Assembly (NCBI GenBank): GCA_023014365.1
Contig: JAEBUN010000019.1
Coordinates: 124,001-188,000, forward strand
DNA from: Lepiota brunneoincarnata
Taxonomy: Eukaryota; Basidiomycota; Agaricomycetes; Agaricales; Agaricaceae
Direction: 5' to 3'
DNA: 64,000 bases
Part shown: piece by piece, positions 12,712 to 23,240 of the stretch
Layout: each line of letters begins with the position of its first letter
How positions within the stretch are numbered: position 1 is the first letter of the stretch
Notes under the pieces: model-generated
Told to the model about the DNA's origin: nothing
Databases searched by the model: none
Seen by the model: only the letters and a program-made list of their open reading frames with translations
Translations under genes and position numbers: made by a program

Positions 12712-14757
12712 TCAGAATTTAAACCCCCCTGCGAGTCCCATAATGTTATCAGGGTCATGGATCTTCTTGAGCGCTTTCAATCTCGGCAGATTGTTCCCAT
12801 AGAGCTCCTCGAGAGGGGTGTCCAACATGGCATAATTCGGATATAATGGAGCATCATCAATGGCTTGGCCACCAGCTGCAGCTACAGCGTGGAGGCGAGC
12901 GGCGCTCTGACGGATGGCATCATGGAACACACTGTCTTTATCCTCCCGCAGCCAAGCATAGTATAGGTTAAAAGGAGAGTAGCTGGTGGTGCGTGTGGGA
13001 GGATAGGCAGAGGCACTCAGACCATGTGAGAAAATGTTCGGAAGGAACGGCTCTGCAGCGTAGGAAATAAATGTTCCGCTAAGGAAATCGCCAAGATTTG
13101 TCAGCTTCCTTCCCCAAAACTAGAAAGGATTGATTAGTATGTCCTAGGCAATGAAAGTGATGTCCTTACGATGGTCTCGTTGACCACAGCCTTGAGCAAG
13201 TTCGGTGTGTAGTCCGTGACTGAAACGGTATGGAATATCCCTCTGAAGATATTTATGGTCAGTGGCCAGCAACCAACAATACGAATTTTGTCCGCCGACC
13301 GTTGTGTATATGTAATATTGGCAGGTCCTGCCAGGACCAAGGAGAGAAAGTCTCTTGTCCCAATATCCTTGGTAAAGTAAGGAATTTTCAGGAAACTATC
13401 AAAAATCCCAGGCGGGGGATTCGGGCCATCGTAAAACAAGAGCTGGGAAACTCCGGGCTATACCAGCGTGTTAAATAAACAAAGATAACCCGCGTATTTG
13501 GAACTGTTCCCACCTGACCGAGGAGAAAGTTATACGTAGTGATGATGCTGGCTTTCGGATCCTTGACATTGGCGAAAAACTCGGCTGTCGCACTTGATAC
13601 CCGATCCACGAATGGTGCAGTGATAGTGATCAGTCCCCCCTAGTGTGTTTTTTATTAGCGCTATCACGATCTATTACGTACAGAAGGAACCTGTGCCTAC
13701 CCAGACCTCTCCTTGGGGGAAGGTCTTGAGCGTAAATCTCGTGACAATTCCCTGGACTCCCATAAGGTTTTATCAACAACACAGCCTTACTACAGCGTGA
13801 TATCACACTTGCAAAGTTATTGAAGCCTCCCTACACGTTGCGTTATAGTCCGCGAGAGCTGAGCAGAAAGGTTGTCCCACACACCTTCAAACCAAAAAAT
13901 AGGTCCGGCTGGGTGCTCTCGGTTACTTGGAGAACGGTCCCATCGGGCTTCACGAGTTCAAAGGCCGTCACAGTGTCGATCGTCAAACCATACTGGTTGG
14001 TTTTCCACGAATATCCTACGCAGTGAGGTTAGTGTCAAAGTATCGGAATTTCATAATAATGGTTCGGGTACCTCCACCAAGCGTGAATCCAGCCACTCCG
14101 ACACCACTCACGCGTCCACCGATAACATTTACTCCGTGAGGCGCAAGTGCAGCATAAACATCGTCCCAAATCAATCCGGCACCAACAACGACGCTCTGCT
14201 CGGTTGCATTATAGGTAATCTCCGAAAAGCGATACATAGCGATCTGTACCCCTCTCGTCGACGAGAACCCTGGATTGGCGGTATGGCCTCCTCCCTTGAC
14301 CTGTTACCACAACTCATTAGCGAAAATGATCAGTTCATCTAGGAAAAACATACTGCAAATGGGGTACGTGTCGATCCTAGGATTTGGAGCTACCCAATGA
14401 CAAATTCGTGAGACCATAGATTAAACCGCTACGGTGTTCAGCTAGAGCACTCACAATTTTTCCTACATCGGCGGGTGTCCCAGGTTCCACAACGCACCTT
14501 GCCAATTGGGCGCTCGAACCAGCCCAGTGGGAAATGCCTTTCAAGTAATAAGATTGGCCTGAAGGAACATCAGAAATCAAGTCAAGGGTAGAGGATGGCA
14601 GTAGAAGAATACCTGGGTAGAATACAGCGCTGGCAGCCGAGATACTATTGGAGATTAACACACAGGTAGGATCCAGGAAAGGATTCGTAGGTCGCCTCCC
14701 CGGTTGGCCGAAGGCGAGCGAGAGCAAAGAGGTGATGATGAGCGCAGTCACTCGCAT
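12712..14757 (-). CDS. Secreted FAD-binding oxidoreductase, BBE-like (VAO/PCMH fold)
   Basis: A multi-exon gene runs from ATG 14757 to TGA 12712-12714. It begins with a signal peptide (MRVTALIITSLLSLAFGQ). The FAD-binding PCMH domain follows. It includes SSAQLARCVVEPGTPADVGK, the region around KGGGHTANPGFSST whose His is the expected covalent flavin attachment residue, VGAGLIWDDVYAAL, and VSGVGVAGFTLGGG. Then GYSWKTNQYGL, GGFNNF and IVTRFTLKTFP follow in the order seen in the family. The C-terminus (YPNYAMLDTPLEELYG, then LKALKKIHDPDNIMG) is the BBE motif. Introns such as GTGTGTGGG...CGTGTAG at about 13880-13832 join all segments in frame. Such enzymes oxidise alcohols or sugars outside the cell; the substrate here is unknown. 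The Cys that gives a second flavin bond in bicovalent relatives is not apparent. Confidence 0.88.
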
Positions 14758-14808
14758 CTTCTGCCCAGGGGATAACCTAGAGGACTGCCCGCAGATTTGA
14801 AAGAGCGG

Positions 14809-14816
14809 TATTTATA
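14809..14816 (-). promoter_or_regulatory. TATA box of the FAD oxidoreductase gene
   Basis: The minus strand reads TATAAATA about 52 bp before the ATG at 14757, which is usual spacing for a strongly expressed fungal gene. Confidence 0.55.
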
Positions 14817-16380
14817 CGCAACCGACTGTAATCGTCAGAACAGCATCTTTAACGGATCGGGTGGCGCAGGGTCCGATAACATAAGGTGGGCGGGACGCTT
14901 TGGACTAGGTCAGATGGCCTCCTCCGACTCGTGGCGTAATCATTTCGGCGCCCCAGATACAGTATCAACGACGTGCCGGATGCCGAATGCAGGTGGCCTA
15001 TATTATGATACTGGCTTGCTGTTCCCTTTTGCATAATTGTGGTTGCATAGCTCTCAACCATAACGTTGGGATGCAGGGTAAATAGTCATGCAATTTCAGA
15101 TTCATGCAGCTGAACAGCATGTACAGTACATATGTGACTACGGTGACACCCACTACCCTAATCAACTATCCTCACGTTTCCTTCCATTTTGAATGGACGC
15201 AAAATTGCTCCATTTATATATGTACGTACAATGCTCGCATGCATCCCCGTCTCCCTCATAATCGCGAGGGTCCTCTTCATTCCCATCATCGGAATCAAAG
15301 CTTTGATAGCTTCATTTTATACTGCTATAGATTTTAGGGGTGAGGCCTTTCTCTTCGGATATTGTAGTGTGGTAGAGCCAATGTATATATTACATGGTGC
15401 ATGTTATCGGTGTTAGTATACTGGGCAGAGGCATCAAGCAGGTATCGGGGGACTCAAGGCGCCAGCAAGTTGAAAAAAAGCGCTGTGCTAGGGTCAACCT
15501 TGGATGCCACTTCGCCCGCTTGGCAGAGGCGTTATATCAGACCACTTCTCCAAGCGTCCGGCTGCCCAGAAGGCTCATCCATCAATTAATCATCGCCGTG
15601 AGAAGTGATCCATTGATGGGTGCAGGGTCATATTCTTCCTCCATTCGGTCCGTGAAATTGCACCCATGAAGCGGTAAGGTAGTAGGCCCCCCAAGCCAGA
15701 TGATAATCATTTGCGCACTCGACCGGACTAGGAGTCCTGCTCCACGGAACTGTGCCTTGGCTCAATGATCCCCTACTCTTCCCGTACCCGAACCACCTTT
15801 TGTGTTTGCGGTCGGCTTAGCGGAGAGATACTTATCACCCTCCATACTATGATATGGTTCACCCGACAGAGCCCTCAGTGCCTCGCCGTGGGTCGACGCG
15901 CTAATAGGACCACAGCCTGTAGGTTCTGTCCTTAGGGCAAGAATGACGAAACGCCTGAAACGTGGGCCGTCAAACAAGGAGTTGTTGACAAGCCAGCCAC
16001 GATTGGCGTTATGTGAGAGGTTGCACGTGCTTCCTGTCCGTAAGGCGCCCAATACTTTACAAGTCCCGTTGCCAACGGGACAAAGGATTGACCACAAGTG
16101 ACATGATCGCAATAATTCCAAATTTACCACTCAGGGCTCTAACACTTACTGAATCATAGGTGCAGTGTACACAGGGACAGGCGCGCACAGCCAGTGTACC
16201 CGGAGTCTAATTCGAAGTCTGATCCGAGACCCCATACGCGGTTTTGCGAGGGCAATTGTAATTATTAGACAACAATGTTTCGTAAAACCATAGACATAGA
16301 GAGAGGGCACATTCCAAACAATCAAGAGTAGTAAATCGTCACCAGATACAGACAGGAAAAAGAAACCCCTCTGACACCGC
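14817..16380. other. No supported gene
   Basis: The longest open frame is 122 codons on the minus strand (15762-16130). It has no recognisable domain and no splice context and was not called. Confidence 0.45.
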
Positions 16381-17358
16381 TCATCGAGCAACAACATGCA
16401 GTTTCAACACATCCAACCCCTCCCCTTGCCTCGTCAACCCTTTAAACCAAACCTTCCCAAGCAAGAAATCAACCCTCTTCACACCTTGACTCCTCTGCAC
16501 CATCTCTGAAACACCAAAAGATTTACACCTCCTCGTATACGCCCGCCCAACCTCCGTCTCCTCCGTAGGCGTCAACCTCGCCCAATCCATCTGCGTAATC
16601 CTCTGATTCACATCCTCATATATCCTCGTCAGCACATCTCCAATCGTAATCGGCGGAGGTTGGTACCCAGGTGGTATTTGCCCTCCAAAATGCGCAGAGT
16701 TGAGCTCGATATCGATAGGCCACTGCGGGATGTGGTCGCAAATGATACGCATGCGCGTGATAGAAGGCCACGTAGCAGGCTGCGCTAGTTCCTCCGGGGT
16801 TAGCTGGACGGTCTGTCCTGGGCCCATGTACTTCAAGGGTAGACAGGTTGGACCTGAGATGTCAAAGATGAAGTCGCCGCGAGGGCTTTCCCCGTTGAGG
16901 AATGGGTGGAGGTGGTATTCCTGGATGTGGTAGCCTGGGCCGGGGAAGGGGCCCATTGGCGGTGGCCAGTAGCCTTGTAGGCCGACGGGTTGGTGGTAGG
17001 GAGTACCTTCCCCAAAGGAGCGCGTGCGAGTGTGTCCTACAGGGGGCGCAGAGAGCCAAGATGGATCATAAGGGTTTGGGCCATGATAAGACGGCCTGCG
17101 CTGGCGTTCCCATCCAGGATATGGTTGCGCGTATGGATCAAAGGGTCGTAGAGGCGTATTCGGGGTTCCCGGAAGGGGTTCGTTGGGTGTATGGGGAGAA
17201 CCACCTGGAAGAACGGCCGATCTACTATATGGCGAACTGTATGGTGAGCTTGTGATCACATTGGAGGGAGGGATGAAAGGCGATGGTGGATGGTAGGGAT
17301 ATCCGTAGGTTGTGGGCTGGTAGGCGACTTGTGGGGCGTAGACGTAAGGGGAAGTCAT
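16381..17358 (-). CDS. DUF6699-like protein with Pro/Tyr-rich N-terminus
   Basis: This single-exon gene encodes 325 residues from ATG 17358 to TGA 16381. Residues 1-160 are low-complexity and rich in Pro, Tyr and Ser (SPYVYAPQVAYQPTTYGYPY at the start) and probably disordered. The C-terminal half is compact. It has LPLKYMGPGQTVQLTPEELA, then ATWPSITRMRIICDHIPQWP, then ITIGDVLTRIYEDVNQRITQ, and finally GVKRVDFLLGKVWFKGL. The order WPI strand, TIGDVL helix, then RRVDFL...F-x-GL is the DUF6699 pattern, a basidiomycete family of unknown function. It shares this core with the gene at 9178-9747, whose N-terminus is much shorter. No membrane segment or secretion signal is visible. Confidence 0.75.
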   Translation of the reverse strand: MTSPYVYAPQVAYQPTTYGYPYHPPSPFIPPSNVITSSPYSSPYSRSAVLPGGSPHTPNEPLPGTPNTPLRPFDPYAQPYPGWERQRRPSYHGPNPYDPSWLSAPPVGHTRTRSFGEGTPYHQPVGLQGYWPPPMGPFPGPGYHIQEYHLHPFLNGESPRGDFIFDISGPTCLPLKYMGPGQTVQLTPEELAQPATWPSITRMRIICDHIPQWPIDIELNSAHFGGQIPPGYQPPPITIGDVLTRIYEDVNQRITQMDWARLTPTEETEVGRAYTRRCKSFGVSEMVQRSQGVKRVDFLLGKVWFKGLTRQGEGLDVLKLHVVAR

Positions 17359-17634
17359 GAACTATCGCAGGAAAACTTTGGGAGCAGTGATGAATGTGTT
17401 CCTGCAATTTATGTGATTACGGGGCCCGTGGCGATAGGCGGTGCTGGATATATCTGGCAACTTAGGTTCAGGTGCTTGGGAACTGCCGTTGTTTAGTTAT
17501 CTGGACAGCCCACGCAATAATAGTCGCTGCACAGGCTTGTAGTCAGACGTCGAAGCCACTACGATTTTGATATTTCTTTGGGGCCTTGTGCCCTACTCTG
17601 CAGTTTCGCCTTGTATCAAATTGATTGAAATCAG

Positions 17635-17715
17635 TCATGGAAGGGACGATTTTGAACTCACTGCCTCGAGGACTCGTGTTTTTTAAAGTCCGATCGCTTA
17701 AATGAATTGGACGAA
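17635..17715 (-). pseudogene. Degenerate tRNA-Leu-like sequence
   Basis: Read on the minus strand, this stretch resembles a leucine tRNA. It has a D-arm-like GTCC...TTTAAGCGATCGGAC, an anticodon-loop-like ACTTTAAAA, a long variable arm GTCCTCGAGGC, a B-box-like GAGTTCAAAATC and a 3' arm CCCTTCC. No 5' acceptor strand complementary to CCCTTCC is present, and the D-arm GG is lost, so it is at best a pseudogene or tRNA-derived relic. The resemblance could be chance. Confidence 0.3.
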
Positions 17716-17885
17716 AAGGCGCCTTTGTACTGTGGGTAGCAGATGACCCGTGAGTGGGAAAGTGGCGGAGTGGGGGAAGAAACAAGGGCGTTTAAGTCCG
17801 TCAGCTTGATAAGCTAATCGATCAGGCGCCAACGCCCACAGTGGCGCCCATCGTGCGCTTATGTGTCACAACGGTCCGTATGGCT

Positions 17886-18118
17886 CGGATCCGGACTGTA
17901 GGCCAGAGCGCTCCTATGCATGGTCTCGATGCTTTCAGGGACGGCCGCTTTCCAATGCCTGACTTCAGTGAACGCGGCACGCACGTAGTTGGTCGGACTG
18001 CAGGCCAGAACCTTCTCATTCAATGCTGCCAAGGACGGCCGTTTTCCATTGCCAGACTTCAGCTGGAGTTGATATGCTGCGGTCAAGCTCCCGGATTTAA
18101 TGAACGCGGCACGCACAT
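17886..18118. repeat. Two diverged direct repeat units, about 90-110 bp
   Basis: The word order repeats: GGACTG(T/C)AGGCCAGA, then GGACGGCCG(C/T)TTTCCA, TTGCC/ATGCC, GACTTCAG, then TGAACGCGGCACGCAC. The final word is identical in both copies (about 17968-17983 and 18100-18116), and the second copy carries an extra segment before it. No coding function is evident. Confidence 0.6.
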
Positions 18119-18513
18119 TTCTGTTTGAAAGGTTGATTCAGCTTAATGCCTTCCACTCGAGACTCTTCCAGTCCATCCTCCCGAGAGCGAGACATATAAG
18201 ATTGGTAAGCTGCTGCGTAAAGATTGAATTGATGACAAATATCTGCAAACATATCTACACAATCGTCGGTCGGAGTTGCACAACCTCTTCACCAACGAGA
18301 GGTCGATAATCCCCGGCTAGGTTTGAAACTCACCTACCACATTCCAACCTCATTTCCTCGTAGGACCCTCAAAGCATTCCCCAGATGATCGACTCGGCCA
18401 GTCCGTTTAAATAGAACATGATTCATGACATTGCTGCGCAAATACAGTAAAGAAAGAATGTATACGCCGATGTCAGATCAGAGTAACGTGAGAGAGATAA
18501 TGAAGGTAACACA

Positions 18514-20451
18514 TCATACAATTGTAAGTGGGAAGTCAAAGGTGAGGGACAAAAGGCTCCACGGAATGTTTACAAGTGCATCTGGTGGAAGGGCACGTAG
18601 GGTGGTGCATGCGAGCACGAGGAGGGTGATACGTGCGAGGAGATATAACGGAAGCATTATATGGGCTGTGGAGGAGACCATAGTAAAAACGGTGACAAAC
18701 ATGAATGAGGTAAATTTGTTGTCATAGTGGTTGAGAATGAAGCGGGAGAGGCACGTCAAGAAAAGAACCAGAGGCTCAGCTGTGATAAAGAGAGCGGAGG
18801 ATCGCCAGAGCCAGAGCTCTGCGGTGGACGGGAATAGGGATGGCCACGGGATGAGATGGAGCGCGCCAAAGAGCACACCGATCGCGAAGCTGGGTATGTC
18901 GGCCGTGTAATCGTCCATCTGTTCTCTCCAGAACATAGGCACCCGCAGTGTGTGAGGGTGAATGTTGTTGCCGAAAAAGCCGGCCATCTCGTGGAGAAAG
19001 AATGTGGTCATGAAAAGCAGGCCGATCACCAGAAGCAAGGCCAGATCTACCAGAAGGAAAGCCAGAACCACCAGAGCCACCGGAGCCAGGACCGTTATGA
19101 GCAATGCAGACAAACAACCTCTACCAAGGCTCGTCGACGTTTTGCGCTCTTCATCGGCATCTCCTGTCTCTGGCATCTTGGGCACCTGCTCCTCCATTAT
19201 CCCCTGCTTCTCCGATGTCTTTGTTTTTTTTATTTTCCTCCACAACTGCTGCTGCCATGTATGCACACGTTGCTCGAATCTCGCAAATATCCCCCTTCCC
19301 AATAGTCTCCCTTCCTCCTTCAACCATTCTATACGTGACTCTCATAGTTTCTTCCTCTGCTGCGCTATCCCGGTCCCTGAAGCCCCTTCCTCCCTCAGAG
19401 ACTGTAATATCTTCCTTTCCTCGGCCAGTTGCTTCTTCAGAGTGTCCCGTTTCCACCACATGACCTCGTTTTCGCCACCCTCTTTTTCTTCCCCGTCGTC
19501 ATGAGTCTTGTTTGATCGGAGTCGCTCATCACTGGCACTGATATTCCACGGAACGGATATGGCTGCCAGGACATTCTGTGGCTTATTCCACCACAGCGTA
19601 TACGTGATAACGTTGAGCGTAGCAAAGGCAAGCGTGACAACTTCGAGTTCGGTCACCGGCAAATGAACGGCCCAGCGAGCGATACATTGGATCACAAACC
19701 ACGTTGTCTGGAGGACAACGACCAGCTTGGCGATGGAATCGCCCTTGCTCTTGTCTTTAAGCTCGATTTCCGCCACCCGAGGCACCTCTATCTCTTTCTC
19801 CTCAATCAGCCTCTGTAGGTCGGCAAAGGTGAGCACGCGCTGTTTTTCTTCCCCATGGCTCAGGATGAAACCGCCCATCTGGATGAAAAAGCCATGCGTG
19901 GTCGTCCATACTTTCGATGGATTCTCACTTTGACTTCGAAACAACCCTTCCAGGGCGTTCATAATGGTTTCCGGACGCAAGGCGTTCAGGAGGCAATCAT
20001 ACCATGGCGCATTGATTGCACGTATGCCTTACACCCCAGATGAATAATGTTTCGTTTGACTGGACGATGTTCCATACCCAGGTAGCCCTCGTTAAAATTT
20101 TTTAGCAATCCTTTTCGCAGCCAGCCACTGATACATAGCCCACATTGTCATGAACTCGGATGCCACCATCGCCAAGGTCATGATCAACACCTTCCGCTTG
20201 AATTGCATCAACGTGGAATCCGTCGGGCCCGGTAAATTTGGGTGGGCGGCGACCCAGGTACAGGCGAAGATCGTCGCCAGGCAGCTCACCACGATTTCCG
20301 GTGTCGTTCGATAGCGCGTAACGTTGGTATTTTCTGGAGGTTCCCTTCCATATAATACGAGTGGGACGCGGTTGTTTCCTGCGTCTGGGTTCGTAACGGG
20401 GGCACTTGATGACAATGTGAGAGCAGAGAGCAGAAGGGTGATGATAAGCAT
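18514..20451 (-). pseudogene. Uncharacterised fungal membrane protein with two reading-frame breaks
   Basis: Three open blocks line up as one gene. Block 1 (20451-20092) has a signal peptide (MLIITLLLSALTLSSSAP) and EIVVSCLATIFACTWVAAHP. Block 2 (about 19933-19345) has WTTTHGFFIQMGGFILSHGE, EIELKDKSKGD, LQTTWFVIQCIARW and FATLNVITYTLWWNKPQNV. Block 3 (19341-18514) holds several more hydrophobic helices. This motif series marks a large basidiomycete membrane-protein family of unknown function. Two breaks are visible. Block 1 ends in TAA at an A6T4 tract (20092-20104); losing one T would restore a frame leading to a GTATGG donor. Blocks 2 and 3 share one frame but are separated by an in-frame TGA at 19342-19344. 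This is either a decaying gene or one with sequence errors; an unrecognised intron at the TGA is less likely because no good donor precedes it. Confidence 0.65.
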
Positions 20452-21371
20452 ATCTCGGTAGGGGGCTGAAGGGATGGGCTTCGCTTCGGGCCGTTGGCTT
20501 TTATGCTCCGTCTGCTAATGCACATGAGCAAGACTAGACTATATACTTTCTGCACTCTTTAGGCATGCCTCTCCATGTTGTCGCCTCGTGGTTGATATTG
20601 TGGATCCGTAGGTGTTATAGCCAGCCACTCGGGTGCTACCTACTTTCGAAACCTCGCTTCCATCAGTGAAGGGATTAGCCGTACTCGCTAGTCGGATGTA
20701 GGGAGCGACATTTTGGCAATGGGCAGCGGTGATAAAGAGCCTGGTGTGCCTGAAAATTCGAAACCGAGAACGGCCTGTTTAATAAACCGGCAGAAGACAC
20801 CGGGAACTTCCCCCCGTGATGAGCTATAAGGAATGTGGGACGAGGTGAGAAGGTCGGGAGTAGGAATCCGAAGTTCTCTTACAGATGGGTCCGAACACTA
20901 GACCATAACGGTAATGTTGGCGAAAACATAATCATTCAAATGTGAGTGATTTGATGAGCCCTAGCGATGTGGTGGAACCAGACAGACGTCGGTTTGGAAC
21001 CGGCTTCGCCCAGGGGAACTCGATCCCGAGAACCGAGCACAATCGATGTAAAAAATGTGCAATCGGTCCCAGGCGAGTCATGATCTTCAATAACGAGTAA
21101 GGTCTACCCCATTCCATAGCGCCATGCACGAATAGTGGTGCGAGGCGCCCCAGTCAAATATTCATCCCGGCGCCTTACAGGATCAGTGGCATCCTTGGGG
21201 CAGCGTCATGTCATGAACTGCGAGAACACCCATTTTCGAATTCTCGTTATCGTGAATAGTTAAAAGTTCGCGAAGACACGCCCGGGCACGGATCATGCGG
21301 TTGATAATGAACGGCATATCAATTACATGTGCAGTATGGCATATTACATAGCCCAAGGAAAACTCCACAAG
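20452..21371. other. Intergenic, nothing recognised
   Basis: A CATAAAAGCC box near 20500 on the minus strand could be the promoter of the 20451 gene. No coding frame is supported between it and RPS13. Confidence 0.45.
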
Positions 21372-21981
21372 TTAGGCAATGAGAGTAGAGGCGGTAGCCG
21401 AATCGTATTTGAAGGTAGGGGGAATCTGCTGCTTGGACTTGTAGTACCTAGCGAGCCTGTGGATTCTCGACTCGATCAAGATGAGACGGAACTTGGAGTC
21501 TTTATCTTTGCGGTTGGTCTCCAAGTGCTTGCGAACGGCGACCGCCTTTTTGATGAGGTGCCAAAGGTCCTCAGGGATGGATGGGCCAAGTCCTATCCCC
21601 AAACAAAAGGCATAATAAAAGTGCGCAAAGCACGGCGAGAAGAGGCAAGTGGAATGGTGCATGAGATGCTGCGGGAGGAAGATATAACGGGCATACCTTG
21701 GGACTTGAGAATACGGAGAATTTTGTTGCCAGTGACAAAGCGGACTTGTGGGATACCATGAGAGTCGCGGAGGGTGACACCGATTTGGGAGGGAGTGAGA
21801 CCCTTGCGGGCAAGCTTGACAATCTGATCTACAACCTCCTCCGGAGAAGCCTTCAGCCAGGAGGGGGGGGCCCTGCGGTAGGGGAGTGCGGAGGACGCTA
21901 GAGTTCCTGATCAGAACGAGCCATCGCTTGAGAGGTGCTTGACGTACAAATGCCCTTTCCGGGAGCGTGCATGCGACCCAT
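21372..21981 (-). CDS. RPS13: 40S ribosomal protein S13 (uS15)
   Basis: Three exons (21981-21948, 21897-21697, 21592-21372) join to 456 nt, giving a 151-residue protein, the usual length for eukaryotic uS15. It starts [12 protein letters not shown] and continues [53 protein letters not shown] and [19 protein letters not shown]. It ends [14 protein letters not shown]. Introns carry GTACGT and GTATGC donors and CTCTAG and GGATAG acceptors, and the frame is intact across a C8 run. The protein sits on the small-subunit body and contacts 18S rRNA. It is divergent to RPS6, 330 bp away. Confidence 0.97.
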
Positions 21982-22310
21982 GGTGACGCTGAAAGAAACA
22001 TTAGTCGATGTCGGAACAAACGACGAGAGACTCACAAATGTGCTTTGTTCTTGAGGTGGACGAGCTTGCGTTTGTTGCGTTTGTCGACCAATCTTGCACG
22101 CTCCGGGGACTGCCGAGCGGTGGCTGAAATAGCTATACAGCCCCAAACTTTAATTGAGCCACATTTGGAAGCCAAGTCAGCATTACCAACATCCAGCAGG
22201 CCGCCCTCACCTCTCCATCGTCCCCAACGGTGAGCACAACTCTCCATCTTCGAGGTACGTATCTATTTCTACTCCCTGCTAGGGCTGCCATCTGACCTCT
22301 CATTGCCAGA
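21982..22310. promoter_or_regulatory. Shared divergent promoter region of RPS13 and RPS6
   Basis: The two start codons are 330 bp apart and face away from each other, so the interval must hold both promoters. I see no classical TATA box. Pyrimidine-rich tracts lie next to each start codon. A 5'-UTR intron of either gene within this interval is possible. Confidence 0.6.
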
Positions 22311-23240
22311 ATGAAGTTCAACATTTCCAGTAAGCATCCCTCCGGGTTTCTAGAGTTGCAACATTGACCGATGCGCAGACCCTGCAACTGGGGCACAAAA
22401 ACTCATCGATCTCGATGATGAAAAGCGCTAGTGCGTTTCCATCCCACTCAAACGAACGATGCCTCACGTTTTCCGCTCTGATATCCAGCCGTATCTTTTA
22501 CGACAGAAAGATAGCCCAGGAAGTTCCAGGAGACTCGCTCGGTGATGAGTGGAAGGGTTACATTTTCCGTATCACTGGTGGAAACGACAAGCAGGGTTTC
22601 CCGATGAAACAGGGTGTTCTTGTTCCCTACCGTGTCCGCCTCTTGCTTTCCGATGGCCACTCCTGTTACCGCATCCGCCGCACTGGCGAGCGCAGGCGCA
22701 AATCCATACGCGGCTGCATCGTCGGTCCCGACATTTCTGTTCTCTCCCTTGTGATCGTCAAGCAGGGTGAGAACGAAATTCCAGGCCTCACCGATACCGT
22801 ACTACCTAAGCGCCTCGGTCCCAAGAGAGCAACCAAAATCAGGAAGTTTTTCAACTTGAGCAAGGAGGATGATGTCAGGAAATACGTTGTTCGCCGGGAA
22901 GTTAAGAGCCAGAAGAACCCTGATGCTAAACCTTATACAAAGGCGTACGCTTTTCAAACCATTATTGTTGTTCCGCACTCTTATCCATTGCTTTCCAGCC
23001 CGAAAATCCAACGATTGGTTACTCCCATGCGCCTTCAACGCCGTCGTCACCTCCGTTCTCTCAAACGCCGTAGGCTGGAACACCAGAAGGAGCAGAAGGC
23101 CGAATTCGAGTATGTAGCAGAACTCGATTTTGAAAGGAAGCTCACTGACCTTTCTCGTTCACAGTGCCATCCTCGCCAAGCGCGTTGCAGAGAAGAAGGC
23201 CAAGGCTTCTGCTGCCAAGGCAGCACATAAGGCCGCGTAA
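22311..23240 (+). CDS. RPS6: 40S ribosomal protein S6 (eS6)
   Basis: Five exons (22311-22329, 22379-22430, 22489-22944, 22999-23109, 23165-23240) total 714 nt, giving 237 residues, within the usual eS6 range. The product starts [20 protein letters not shown]. It contains [54 protein letters not shown] and [17 protein letters not shown]. All splice sites are GT-AG. The last exon ends [20 protein letters not shown], so the arginine-directed serine cluster that AGC kinases phosphorylate in yeast and animals is not visible. The protein belongs to the 40S subunit. Confidence 0.97.

Noticed and set aside
15762..16130. 122-codon minus-strand ORF
   Set aside because: No recognisable domain, no promoter or splice signals that would extend it; chance is plausible.
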